Below are positions 45,192-53,736 of a stretch of 64,000 nucleotides of DNA, piece by piece; the stretch's first letter is position 1, and each line of letters begins with the position of its first letter. A model generated the notes under the pieces. That model did no database searches. It was not told the origin of the DNA and was given only the letters and a program-made list of their open reading frames with translations. The position numbers and the translations under genes were made by a program. The stretch comes from Bacteroidales bacterium (GTDB lineage: Bacteria > Bacteroidota > Bacteroidia > Bacteroidales > Marinilabiliaceae): assembly GCA_024401395.1 (NCBI GenBank), contig JAKSLD010000004.1, positions 1-64,000 on the forward strand, read 5' to 3'.

Positions 45192-45328
45192 TTTGACGAA
45201 TTGTTAATGGTGTAATTGTACAGGCATATTAATTACCCTTTCAAAGGTAGTAATTAATATGTCATAGGCAGATAATTGAGAGAAAAAAGTTATGGCTAGT
45301 CGAAGCCATACCACTTGTATAGATATTA

Positions 45329-45610
45329 TCAGTCTTTTTTTCTTTTAGGGAACCAGCCCTTTCTTACACGTTCCCTTTGTTGGAAAATTTCGCCTATGCT
45401 CCAGAACGAAGAAGCTCCGAATACGCCGGCTATTATGCTAAGAGTCATATCCTCCAAGAACAGAGAAGCTGTGCATCCAATAATTCCCATTATTGCAAAC
45501 ACCCACCAAATCTTGACGCCGAAGTAATACTCGCCCTTTATGACAAGGGGATGGAACAGTCCGATCATTAGAAAAGTAGCGATTGCTACGATTAGTCCGT
45601 AGAAATTCAT
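45329..45610 (-). CDS. DUF4491 family small membrane protein
   Basis: 93 aa with three hydrophobic helices (MNFYGLIVAIATFLMIGLFH; WWVFAIMGIIGCTASLFL; MTLSIIAGVFGASSFWSIGE) and a basic tail RVRKGWFPKRKKD. Fits the DUF4491 family of small Bacteroidota inner-membrane proteins of unknown function. It follows the YccF-type gene by 49 nt on the same strand and is probably co-transcribed. Confidence 0.8.
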   Translation of the reverse strand: MNFYGLIVAIATFLMIGLFHPLVIKGEYYFGVKIWWVFAIMGIIGCTASLFLEDMTLSIIAGVFGASSFWSIGEIFQQRERVRKGWFPKRKKD

Positions 45611-45659
45611 TTATGTTGTCTTGATTATATTCTTGTTGTCAGGTTGATTGATAAATAAA

Positions 45660-46034
45660 TCAGTTTTTCATACCACTAGTACCGAAAGGCAAAATAGTCA
45701 TTCGGGCAATCTTGAAATGCTGCATACCAAATGGTATTCCAATTATAGTAATGAAGCAAATAAGGCCAAAAATGCAGTGCATAATGGCTAATTGTACTCC
45801 TCCGAAGAGAATCCAGATGATATTGAATATGATGCGGATAGTATCCGGTTGGTTGACACGGAAATCAGCGTTACGACCGAAGGGATGGAATACGAACAGA
45901 CCTATTTTCATCAGTTGATAACCGAAAGGAATGCCGATGATTGTGACGCAATAAATGAGTCCGATGAGGATATAAAGAATACCCATAATAAATCCGCCGA
46001 GGATAAACCAAAAAAGATTGCCGATAAATGACAT
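45660..46034 (-). CDS. YccF domain-containing inner-membrane protein
   Basis: 124 aa consisting of two YccF (DUF307) repeats, each with a hydrophobic helix pair and the motif TIIGIPFG (CVTIIGIPFGYQLMKIG and CFITIIGIPFGMQHFKIA). Family members are small inner-membrane proteins without established function. TACCTTTG at 46085-46078 is a possible -7 element 44 nt upstream of the start; no clear -33. Confidence 0.88.
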   Translation of the reverse strand: MSFIGNLFWFILGGFIMGILYILIGLIYCVTIIGIPFGYQLMKIGLFVFHPFGRNADFRVNQPDTIRIIFNIIWILFGGVQLAIMHCIFGLICFITIIGIPFGMQHFKIARMTILPFGTSGMKN

Positions 46035-46086
46035 ATATTCTAGTATTTAGAGTTTGTATTACCGATATTATGAGGTACAAAGGTAT

Positions 46087-46122
46087 AAAAAAGTGCGATA
46101 AACACTAAATGTTTATCGCACA
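46087..46122 (-). terminator. Rho-independent terminator of the M13 peptidase gene
   Basis: Perfect 12-bp stem GTGCGATAAACA with TGTTTATCGCAC around CTAAA; on the minus strand it is followed by TTTTTTATACC. It lies 25 nt after the stop of the gene at 46147. The promoter-like element of the YccF gene overlaps its far edge. Confidence 0.88.
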
Positions 46123-46146
46123 ATGTTTAGGTATTGGAAAGGTATG

Positions 46147-48165
46147 TTACCAAACTACAATACGCTCCTCTGGAGCCTTGTACATTGGAGAGCCCTCAGG
46201 GATGTTGAAAGTCTTATAGAAGAGATCGAACAACATCATCTGACCATTCACGCGCAAGTGAGTTGGAGAGTGAGGGTCAGTTGTTGCCTGATTATAGAGA
46301 TACTCGTTACGGCAGTTGCAAGCCCAGATCTGAGCATAGCCGAGGATAAAGCGCTCGTCGATAGTAAGGCCGTCAACCATAGGGTCGTTATTGCCTACTG
46401 CGTTACGAAGAGCCTGGTATGCGATGTTAAGGCCACCGTTATCAGCGATATTCTCGCCGAGGGTGAGTCGACCATTACACTTAACAGTATCAACTACTGT
46501 GAGAGTCTCGAAATGATCGGCGAGGCTAGTTGTAAGAGCTGCGAAAGCCTTAGCGTCGTCCTCTGTCCACCAGTTATTGAGGTTACCATCCTTGTCGTAC
46601 TGGCAACCCTGGTCGTCGAAGCCGTGAGTCATTTCGTGACCGATTACGACACCGATACCACCATAGTTAACAGCATCGTCGCCCTCTGCGTAGAAGAAAG
46701 GAGGTTGGAGGATGCCTGCAGGGAATACGATTTCGTTTGAAAGAGGGCTATAGTAAGCGTTTACGGTTTGAGGAGTCATGTGCCACTCAGTGCGGTCAAC
46801 CTCCTTGCCATACTTAGCGAGTTCCTTCTTGTACTCCCACTTATTAGCCTCGATGATATTCTCGACGAAAGACTTCTTAGGGTCGATGATGAGTTCAGAA
46901 TAATCCTTCCACTTATCAGGGTAACCAACCTTAACGGTAAATGCGCTGAGTTTCTCCTTAGCGCGAGCCTTAGTATCATCGCCCATCCAAGAGAGGCTGT
47001 CGATACGCTGAGCGAAAGCGATACGGAGTTGCTCGATAAGTTTAGAGATACGCTCCTTAGCAGAAGCAGGGAAATACTTCTCTACGTAGAGCTGACCGAG
47101 CTGTTCGCCCATGACACCCTCTACTGTACCTACCATACGCTTCCAGAGAGGAGTGATAGTTGGAGTACCAGAGAGCTGCTTACCGAAGAAGTCGAAAGAA
47201 TTATTTACGAAATCGCTTGACAAGTAAGAATCGTAAGAGTCGAAGATACAAGCCTTGAGGTAATCCTTAACTACAGCCTTATCGAAGCTCTTGATGATAT
47301 TACCGATGCTAGCGAAATACTTAACCTGATTTACGTTAATCTCGTCAGGCTGCAAGCCAACCTCAGCGAAGAACGAATCCCAGTCGAAGTCAGGAGCCAT
47401 AGCCAAGAGACCCTTGTAGTCGGTCTTGTTGTAGCGAGCCACAGCGTCGCGGTTCTCCACGCGAGAGTTCATCTTCTCCGCGATTGTAGTTTCTACAGTT
47501 ACGACGTTATTAGCGCGAGCCTCAGCGTTATCGAGTTCAGCCAACTCGAAAGTCTTTGTAAGCATCTGGATGTAGCCCTCCATAAGCTTATTGTTACGCT
47601 CAGACTTTAGCAAATAGTAGTCGCGGTCAGGGAGACCGAGTCCAGTCTGAGAGAGACCAGAGATATTCATTGTACTATTGCCTGGGTCGGCAGAGATATA
47701 GAAAGCGAAGAAAGGATAAACGCCATTGATGTTAAGTTTAGCCAAAGTCTTAGCGAGAGAAGCGTCATCCGATATTTCGTCAACCATCTGAAGGAGAGGG
47801 AGGATAGGCTTCATTCCAACCTCGTCGCGTGCTACGGTATCCATACCGAGAGCGTAGAGGTCGCCGATTTTCTGGCTAGGAGTACCCATAGCGCCCTTGT
47901 TCTTAGCGGCCTCCTCGACGATTTCGCGAATTTGATTACGGCTATTCTCGTGAAGGATGTCGAAAGAGCCAAGTCGAGACTTGTCTTCAGGGATTGGGTT
48001 ATTATTCATCCAACCGCCATTAGCGTATTGGTAGAAATTGTCGCTCATAGCTACTGAGGTATCCATATTCTCAGCGAAATGAGCATATCCATCTTGTTGT
48101 TTTGCACAACCAGCTACTAGTGTGGCTGTAGCCAACGCACACATAGTGTAATATGAAATTTTCAT
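46147..48165 (-). CDS. pepO: M13-family metallopeptidase (neprilysin/PepO-like) lipoprotein
   Basis: 672 aa. Lipoprotein signal with lipobox LVAGC. The N-terminal M13 region includes DNFYQYANGGWMNNNPIP, and the catalytic part has NAYYSPLSNEIVFPAGILQPPF, the zinc site VIGHEMTHGFDDQG, the third ligand in ENIADNGG, and the C-terminal substrate pocket with YKAPEERIVVW. The full catalytic set is intact. It is a zinc endopeptidase cutting peptides of limited size, expected in the periplasm or on the surface. The frame extends to a GTG at 48210, but the ATG at 48165 gives the signal peptide, and TACTTTTG at 48202-48195 makes a plausible -7. Confidence 0.93.
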   Translation of the reverse strand: MKISYYTMCALATATLVAGCAKQQDGYAHFAENMDTSVAMSDNFYQYANGGWMNNNPIPEDKSRLGSFDILHENSRNQIREIVEEAAKNKGAMGTPSQKIGDLYALGMDTVARDEVGMKPILPLLQMVDEISDDASLAKTLAKLNINGVYPFFAFYISADPGNSTMNISGLSQTGLGLPDRDYYLLKSERNNKLMEGYIQMLTKTFELAELDNAEARANNVVTVETTIAEKMNSRVENRDAVARYNKTDYKGLLAMAPDFDWDSFFAEVGLQPDEINVNQVKYFASIGNIIKSFDKAVVKDYLKACIFDSYDSYLSSDFVNNSFDFFGKQLSGTPTITPLWKRMVGTVEGVMGEQLGQLYVEKYFPASAKERISKLIEQLRIAFAQRIDSLSWMGDDTKARAKEKLSAFTVKVGYPDKWKDYSELIIDPKKSFVENIIEANKWEYKKELAKYGKEVDRTEWHMTPQTVNAYYSPLSNEIVFPAGILQPPFFYAEGDDAVNYGGIGVVIGHEMTHGFDDQGCQYDKDGNLNNWWTEDDAKAFAALTTSLADHFETLTVVDTVKCNGRLTLGENIADNGGLNIAYQALRNAVGNNDPMVDGLTIDERFILGYAQIWACNCRNEYLYNQATTDPHSPTHLRVNGQMMLFDLFYKTFNIPEGSPMYKAPEERIVVW

Positions 48166-48214
48166 TATATAAATAAGAGTAAATTGAAATTCTGCAAAAG
48201 TACAGCGCACACAA

Positions 48215-48249
48215 CAACCGCATAACCCTAGTGTAGGTTTATGCGGTTG
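48215..48249. terminator. Long stem-loop between rpoZ and pepO
   Basis: A 15-bp stem (48215-48229 with 48235-48249) with one mismatch, loop AGTG/T. It is 34 nt after the rpoZ stop but has no T run on the minus strand, so terminator function is plausible but not sure. It sits just upstream of the pepO -7 element. Confidence 0.55.
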
Positions 48250-48282
48250 CTATATAATCTTGAAAATACGCGGGACGCGGGA

Positions 48283-48636
48283 TTACTCCTCGTAGTTGTG
48301 AGGACCATACTGGTCTGTCTCTGGGCGACGGATGTAAAGTTTGTCCTGTGCGTACTCCTGTGTTGCGATTGATACTGGCTTAGGAAGTCTCTCGTAGTAG
48401 CGAGAGATTTCGATCTGCTCACGATTCTCAAATACCTCCTCGAGGTTATCTGTGTATGATGCGAACTCAGCGAGCTTCTTGCTCAATTCGTCCTTCATCT
48501 CAACAGAAATCTGGTTAGCGCGTTTAGCGATAACATTTACCATCTCATAAACATTACCTGTTTTCTGAGAAAGTGCCACTGTATCCCAAGTAAGGGTGTT
48601 AAGAGGGGCAGTTGTCTTTTTGAAATCTACTGGCAT
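48283..48636 (-). CDS. rpoZ: DNA-directed RNA polymerase omega subunit (Bacteroidota type)
   Basis: 117 aa with the Rpb6/omega-like segment NVYEMVNVIAKRANQISVEMKDELSKKLAEF, where the conserved A-x-R-A-x-Q-I motif (IAKRANQI) contacts beta-prime. The C-terminal extension (ETDQYGPHNYEE) is typical of Bacteroidota omega-like proteins. It follows bamD by 52 nt on the same strand, the common Bacteroidales order. Confidence 0.88.
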   Translation of the reverse strand: MPVDFKKTTAPLNTLTWDTVALSQKTGNVYEMVNVIAKRANQISVEMKDELSKKLAEFASYTDNLEEVFENREQIEISRYYERLPKPVSIATQEYAQDKLYIRRPETDQYGPHNYEE

Positions 48637-48688
48637 CTTATGTTGTATAAAATTGTTTTTCTATAAATTATTACAAATTGTCGGAATA

Positions 48689-49636
48689 TTAAGAAGCATT
48701 GCGAGCATCTTTAGCTGCTTTTTCGGCCTCGCGTTGACGTTCGATTTCGCGAGTACCGAAAGCCTTGTAATACTCGAGATCATCCTCGCTAGGAGGGAGG
48801 AGTTTCTCAGCTTCTGCAAGACCCTTTTCCGAATCCTTCAAGATAGACTGAGCTTTCTTGAGGAATTGGCTATCAGGAAATTCGTTGATGAAAGAATAAT
48901 ATTCATCGATTGTCTCTCTGTATCGTTGAGACTGTTTTTGAAGAATACTATTCTCTGCCTGAATGAATTTAGCGCGGAGGATCAAGAAGCTCAATTCTTC
49001 GCGGTGTCTTGTATCAGGGTATTTCTTGAGACAATTCTGAGCAGTTACAACGGCGCTGTTGTAGTTATTGCCCATATAGTCGCCCAAGTCGAAATACAAT
49101 TTAGCGTTTGTATAATCCTTGTAAGCGAGTTTATCCTGCATTCTTCTGAGCATTCTTTCAGCGAGAGGTACTTTTGGAGAATCCGGGTACATATCAATGA
49201 AAGTAGACAACTCATTGATAGCAGTCTGCGAGTCGGTCTGATCGAGCTGAAGCTTTGGAGAAAGCATATAATAGCAGTAACCAGACATAAACTGGCAAGT
49301 CTCGCAAGAGTCGCTAGAAGGGAATGTCTTAACGTAGTTCTGGAAATAGCTAGCTGCAGAAACGAAATCTCCGCATTCGGCGAGGGATTTAGCGTAGCAG
49401 ATAAGGATTGTGTCGTACTTAGATGTACCAGTATAGTTAGGCATTACGGCCTCAAACAAGCTTGCAGCGTGAGGAAAATCGCCTTCGTTGTAGTATTTGA
49501 GTGCGCAACGGTACATATATTCACGATCGCCAGTCTTGACAATCGCCTGATACTCGCTACACGATGATATGACGTATATTCCCGCAATTGCTAAGGAAAG
49601 TGAGCGAATATGTTTATATATAGTATTTAATTTCAT
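48689..49636 (-). CDS. bamD: Outer membrane protein assembly factor BamD
   Basis: 315 aa. Lipoprotein signal with lipobox VISSC. TPR repeats follow: YMYRCALKYYNEGDFPHAASLFEAV, TILICYAKSLAECGDFVSAASYF, NELSTFIDMYPDSPKVPLAERM, matching the YfiO/BamD family of the BAM complex, which inserts beta-barrel proteins into the outer membrane. The C-terminal part (EREAEKAAKDA) is a charged helix. An exact promoter lies at 49723-49692. Co-transcribed with rpoZ. Confidence 0.93.
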   Translation of the reverse strand: MKLNTIYKHIRSLSLAIAGIYVISSCSEYQAIVKTGDREYMYRCALKYYNEGDFPHAASLFEAVMPNYTGTSKYDTILICYAKSLAECGDFVSAASYFQNYVKTFPSSDSCETCQFMSGYCYYMLSPKLQLDQTDSQTAINELSTFIDMYPDSPKVPLAERMLRRMQDKLAYKDYTNAKLYFDLGDYMGNNYNSAVVTAQNCLKKYPDTRHREELSFLILRAKFIQAENSILQKQSQRYRETIDEYYSFINEFPDSQFLKKAQSILKDSEKGLAEAEKLLPPSEDDLEYYKAFGTREIERQREAEKAAKDARNAS

Positions 49637-49691
49637 TCTTCTATTTCGATGCTATTGACTTATGCCTTGTTTCTGCATATCAATTAACGTG

Positions 49692-49723
49692 CAAAAGTAA
49701 TAATTTATTTGGTACTCTGCAAA
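49692..49723 (-). promoter_or_regulatory. Promoter of bamD-rpoZ
   Basis: On the minus strand TTTG at 49723-49720, a 20-nt spacer, and TACTTTTG at 49699-49692, an exact Bacteroidota promoter 55 nt before the bamD ATG. Confidence 0.82.
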
Positions 49724-49747
49724 GTTTTTGTAAGAAAAAAGCGTATG

Positions 49748-49986
49748 TAATTCCTAATTACTAATTCCTAGTTCGTGGTTGCTGATTTCGATTTCTGGTG
49801 GTTGTTTTTGTAGCCGCTGGCATCGAGGGGACATCTATTACTTCGAGCGAGGAGGGTGTTGAGGAGCTTTGTGCGTGCTTATGTGTGTCATTATGTGTGC
49901 TTTGTGGGTGGGTTGTATGTTCTTTGTGCGTCCATTGTGCGTCCATTGTGGTACCGAAGAAGTCCCTTGTTCATCGTAATTTTTTA
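49748..49986. repeat. Composite intergenic element, second copy: heptamers, spacer, eight 11-nt units, conserved box
   Basis: 49748-49789 holds six heptamers (TAATTCC, TAATTAC, TAATTCC, TAGTTCG...). 49790-49866 is a spacer that aligns in part with the 44.3-kb copy. 49867-49954 is eight in-phase 11-nt units (CTTTGTGCGTG ... CTTTGTGCGTC, CATTGTGCGTC, CATTGTGGTAC). 49959-49986 is the box GAAGTCCCTTGTTCATCG followed by TAATTTTTTA. It fills the gap between the divergent bamD and phosphatase genes. Confidence 0.85.
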
Positions 49987-50076
49987 AATTAAGAGCAATA
50001 TTGATGTCCGTATTTAAGTAATATTTGTCACATATAATACTATGGAGCGGTATTTTGTGTATATTTGCACGACTAT

Positions 50077-52332
50077 ATGATTATGTTGAAAGTAAAATTA
50101 ATATTAATTGTCGTTGTATCGGCACTGTGTTTAGTATCTTGTTCGAAAAAGCAAGAGGTTGGCCCTAAGCACTATACGTACTACTATGATGCTGGTGATA
50201 AACTATTAGGACAGCAAAAATTAGGTTTGGTTGGTCTCTATGTAGATTCAATTCGCAATCATAGTAGGGGAGATACGGCAGAGATAGTAGAAGCATACGC
50301 AAATATGCTTCAGGCTTGGTGTGACGTTTTTGATTTAGATGACGAAGAGTCGGCAAGGCATGCGCGCAGTGCTTATGAGGTTTTGTCGCAATATGAGTCA
50401 GAGGGTCGTTATGACAAAGAACTCTCGGGGTTGGCGTCATTGCTATCCTACTCCTACATGGTAACGAAGCCAGATTCCACCATATATTTCAGTGATGTAG
50501 TTGCCGCAAAAGTAAAAGAGAATCCAGAAAGGCTTGTAGGTGCCTATATATATAAAGCAGAAGCGTACAGAAATCTGGAGCGTTTTGAAGAATGCCTGGA
50601 GACACTGGATAAGATACAAGCCATTACGGATACCGTTGCGCTAAACGATATGGATGAAGGAGTGTCCTGGATGCTATATTCACTCACGGCCTCTGCGGAC
50701 ATAGCGTGTTTTGTAGGGGATTACAGGAGGTGCAACAATTATCTGGCAAGTGCGGCGCGTTGGTATGACATCACGCAAAAAGTGGAAGACAGGCTCTCCT
50801 ACCTAGAGTCCAGAGCCAGAGTGTTCTTTGTGCAGGCACAATACTCGCTAGCTTCGTCGTATGCAAACCGTCTTAATCACATGGCCATTGCCAATGGAGA
50901 AGAGATGCACAGAGTCAATGCCCTGACGATATTAGGGCTCACGCACTGCAGGAACAATGAGATAGACAAAGCTTTTGAGTGCAAGGCAGAGATAGACAGT
51001 ATAATAGGGAGGAATCCGCGAGTTGTAGACCTAGTCAGAAAAGAGAGGATACTATTAGACGGAGAATTAGCTGCGTATGGAGGAGACCTGAAACTCTCGC
51101 ACGCTTTGCTATTTGATTCGATAAGGTCAGACGTCCGTACTTTCGAGTTCGATCTGACACTTAGGAGTCAGCAAGTATACTACCTTGTCCAGGAAGATTA
51201 CAAGAGAGTCTATCAACTAGAGAGAGAGCGTAAGGCCTATGTTGATTCGATACAGACTACGGTAATATACAAGAACGAGCAGAATCAAGTCAGGATGTCG
51301 AGAGATATCACAGAGCGTCTGCGAGCTAAAGTCAGAGCTCAGGCAGAAGCCATAGAATTGCAATCGTCGACATTGATGCTAGAGCGAATGATATTTGCCG
51401 GAGTGGTTCTCATTGTTGCGGCAACGATTCTCTTTGCGATACGCAGGCATGCCAAAGAGAGGACACGGCTCATGGCGAAAGAGAAGAGAAAGCTAGAAAG
51501 TGAGATTGCCGACAAGATAAAGGCGTTAGAGCAGCAAAAAGAGATGTTCCAGCGCACTAACAAGCGAATTTCGGACAGTATAGCATACGCAGAGCGTATT
51601 CAGCACTCGATAATGCCGCCACCAGAGAAGTTGAACGAGCTAGGAATAGAAGGATCGTTCATCTTTAATTCTCCGCTAGATGTTGTCAGTGGTGATTTCT
51701 ACTGGTTTGGCAAGAAGGGAAAGAATACTATTGTGGCTTGTGCTGACTGTACGGGACACGGTATTCCAGGCGCGTTCATGTCGATGATAGCCTCTACGAC
51801 CATTACAGAAGTTGTGGACAAGGCATCTGACGATGTGACGCCGGCAGAGATACTAGAGTCGTTGGATGACAAGATTATCAGCAATCTAGCGCATAACCGT
51901 ACAGACTACGGTGCGGCGAAAGACGGACTGGATATAGGATTGGTATCTATAAATACAGAAACCTGCGAGGTGACAGTCAGCGCTGCGCGTCGTCCTATTA
52001 TTATTACAAAAGACCAAGAAGTCATTACGTATAGCGGAACAAAGCGCAGTATCGGAGATGTTGAGCCGATGATACGTAAGCGCAAGTTTGAGAATGCCGT
52101 TTATCAGCTCCACAGAGGAGATACTATATATATGTATTCCGATGGCTATTCAGACCAGTTTGGCGGAGCTGATGGAGACAAGATGAAGAACTCGAAGATC
52201 AAGCGATTTGTCAGAGCTATCCACGATGACGATATAGACGAGCAAAGTCTGACTATTCAAGAGCTGTTTACCCAGTGGAAGGGAGACTATCCACAGACAG
52301 ACGACGTGCTGTTTATAGGATTGAAATTGTAG
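50077..52332 (+). CDS. TPR sensor with C-terminal SpoIIE/PP2C phosphatase domain
   Basis: 751 aa. N-terminal signal with a lipobox-like VVVSALCLVSC. Then TPR-type helical repeats to about residue 400, one membrane helix (MIFAGVVLIVAATILFAI near residue 445), a coiled coil (RKLESEIADKIKALEQQKEM), and a SpoIIE/PP2C domain: SGDFYWFGKKGKNTIVACAD, DCTGHGIPGAFMSMI (metal-binding Asp/Gly), and the terminal QTDDVLFIGLKL Asp motif. This layout senses outside and dephosphorylates inside, usually an anti-sigma-factor antagonist; no such partner is adjacent. ATG starts exist at 50077 and 50083; the TTG at 50065 lies in a TATATTTG -7-like element. Confidence 0.87.
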   Translation: MIMLKVKLILIVVVSALCLVSCSKKQEVGPKHYTYYYDAGDKLLGQQKLGLVGLYVDSIRNHSRGDTAEIVEAYANMLQAWCDVFDLDDEESARHARSAYEVLSQYESEGRYDKELSGLASLLSYSYMVTKPDSTIYFSDVVAAKVKENPERLVGAYIYKAEAYRNLERFEECLETLDKIQAITDTVALNDMDEGVSWMLYSLTASADIACFVGDYRRCNNYLASAARWYDITQKVEDRLSYLESRARVFFVQAQYSLASSYANRLNHMAIANGEEMHRVNALTILGLTHCRNNEIDKAFECKAEIDSIIGRNPRVVDLVRKERILLDGELAAYGGDLKLSHALLFDSIRSDVRTFEFDLTLRSQQVYYLVQEDYKRVYQLERERKAYVDSIQTTVIYKNEQNQVRMSRDITERLRAKVRAQAEAIELQSSTLMLERMIFAGVVLIVAATILFAIRRHAKERTRLMAKEKRKLESEIADKIKALEQQKEMFQRTNKRISDSIAYAERIQHSIMPPPEKLNELGIEGSFIFNSPLDVVSGDFYWFGKKGKNTIVACADCTGHGIPGAFMSMIASTTITEVVDKASDDVTPAEILESLDDKIISNLAHNRTDYGAAKDGLDIGLVSINTETCEVTVSAARRPIIITKDQEVITYSGTKRSIGDVEPMIRKRKFENAVYQLHRGDTIYMYSDGYSDQFGGADGDKMKNSKIKRFVRAIHDDDIDEQSLTIQELFTQWKGDYPQTDDVLFIGLKL

Positions 52333-52381
52333 AGGGGGAGTCGAATTGAGATTTTGATTAATAAAACAAGAAATTAAAATA

Positions 52382-53008
52382 ATGAAGGTACTACTTATAA
52401 ACGGAAGCCCACGTCAGAATGGCAATACATATGTAGCCCTAAACGAGATAGCACGGCAGCTTGAGAAACAAGGCGTTGAAAGTGAAATATTGTGGATAGG
52501 TACTAAGGCTGTACGAGGCTGCATAGTATGCGGTGCTTGTAAGAGCAATGCCGATTGCCGTTGCGTATTTGGCGATCAAGACATTACCAATGAGGTAATA
52601 GCCAAAATGGCGAAGAGCGATGCCATCATTTTGGGTTCGCCAGTATACTATGGTCAGCCAGCAGGACAAGTCCTATGTATGCAACAGAGAATGCTCTATG
52701 CAGGCGGAGCGAATTTCCAAGGGAAGCCTGCTGCTGTCGTTACTGTCTGTCGTAGAGGAGGAGCGTCTGCTGCATTCCAGGCACTTCAGATGCCATTCCA
52801 GATGTGTAATATGCCACTTGTCGGCTCGCAATATTGGAACATAGCATACGGTCGCGAAGAAGGACAAGCAGCGCAAGATATAGAAGGTATGCAGACAATG
52901 CGTACTCTTGCCAACAATATGTCATGGATGCTAAAGAAGATGCATGGCGTTGAGACGAATGACGCTCCAGAACGAGAGGCGTGGACACCTATGAATTTTA
53001 TCAGGTAG
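52382..53008 (+). CDS. Flavodoxin-fold NAD(P)H-dependent FMN reductase (iron-sulfur flavoprotein-like)
   Basis: 208 aa. The FMN phosphate loop is INGSPRQNGNTYVALNEI. A Cys-rich segment near residues 44-60 (GCIVCGACKSNADCRC) carries CxxC-type spacing, as in iron-sulfur flavoprotein/multimeric flavodoxin WrbA-like members, although such spacing may also be structural. GSPVYYGQPAGQ contacts the flavin ring. A reductase for small electrophiles or metal centres; substrate unknown. It is 49 nt after the phosphatase gene. Confidence 0.87.
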   Translation: MKVLLINGSPRQNGNTYVALNEIARQLEKQGVESEILWIGTKAVRGCIVCGACKSNADCRCVFGDQDITNEVIAKMAKSDAIILGSPVYYGQPAGQVLCMQQRMLYAGGANFQGKPAAVVTVCRRGGASAAFQALQMPFQMCNMPLVGSQYWNIAYGREEGQAAQDIEGMQTMRTLANNMSWMLKKMHGVETNDAPEREAWTPMNFIR

Positions 53009-53029
53009 GATTCATTAAATTAGTTTAGT

Positions 53030-53254
53030 ATGTCAAGAAAAGATAAGAATACATTGGAGTTCCTTGTAGCACTCGTGTCCGAGTTGGCTGCACATCTTGG
53101 CATTTCTCAGGATGCAGCTTATAATTACATTCGTGAGTATAGAGGCTTAGAGTATTATTTCAAGCACTACAACATCCTGCATACGCTATCCTTTGAGGAG
53201 AACGTTGAAGACCTGTTGCAGGTCTGTGCTAATAATGGTGGGCAACTGAGATGA
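53030..53254 (+). CDS. DUF3791 family small protein, partner of the DUF3990 gene
   Basis: 74 aa, all-helical appearance. The C-terminal motif FKHYNILHTLSFEENVEDLL fits the DUF3791 family (pattern Y-x-x-LH-T near the end). DUF3791 genes recurrently precede DUF3990 genes. The stop overlaps the next ATG by 4 nt (ATGA), so the two are translationally coupled. In toxin-antitoxin terms it would be the antitoxin or an adaptor; this is inferred from size and position only. Confidence 0.8.
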   Translation: MSRKDKNTLEFLVALVSELAAHLGISQDAAYNYIREYRGLEYYFKHYNILHTLSFEENVEDLLQVCANNGGQLR

Positions 53255-53736
53255 AACTCTATCATGGTTCGAACATAGTTGTTTGTAGTCCTGAAGTAAA
53301 TAAAGGTAAGCCTTTCAAGGATTTCGGGCAAGGTTTTTATTTGTCCGATACGACTGAGCAAGCTATGGAAATGGCTAGGCGTGTTGTTGAGCGTGTCGGT
53401 ATTGGGCAAACGCCAGTTGTAAGTACATTCGAATTTGATGATTCGGCGATGACAGACGGTTCGCTTAAAGTGAAATGCTTTGAGACTTACACCGAAGAAT
53501 GGGCTGAGTTTGTTCTTCGTAATCGAGACAGAAAAACTCGACAGCCTTATCATGATTACGACATTGTCTATGGTCCTATAGCTGACGATAGTGTCGTACG
53601 TCAGATGCGTAGATTTGAGATGGGCGCCATCACTTTGAAAGAATTGATGCAAGAGTTGCAATATCCACCAAAGATAACCTTTCAGTATTTTTTCGGAAGC
53701 GAGAAAGCACTGGAAAAAATAAAATTCATATGTTGA
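53251..53736 (+). CDS. DUF3990 protein, PARP-like ADP-ribosyltransferase fold (candidate toxin)
   Basis: 161 aa. It begins with KLYHGSN (His-Gly, as the His of the H-Y-E triad), then DFGQGFYLSDTTEQAMEMA, which parallels the PARP GkGiYfad motif with the Tyr. A Glu near the end (FFGSEKALEKIKFI, about residue 151) is in a plausible place for the third residue. NAD+ would be the donor; the target is unknown. It has no signal peptide, so it would act in the producing cell. It is flanked and overlapped by small genes on both sides (4 nt and 7 nt overlaps), the layout of a toxin-antitoxin module. Confidence 0.82.
   Translation: MKLYHGSNIVVCSPEVNKGKPFKDFGQGFYLSDTTEQAMEMARRVVERVGIGQTPVVSTFEFDDSAMTDGSLKVKCFETYTEEWAEFVLRNRDRKTRQPYHDYDIVYGPIADDSVVRQMRRFEMGAITLKELMQELQYPPKITFQYFFGSEKALEKIKFIC

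Noticed and set aside
46123-46740. 205-codon plus-strand frame
   Set aside because: Antisense to the M13 peptidase, whose zinc motifs are intact on the other strand.
48596-49567. 323-codon plus-strand frame
   Set aside because: Antisense to BamD, which has a clear lipobox and TPR repeats; the hydrophobic look is a codon shadow.
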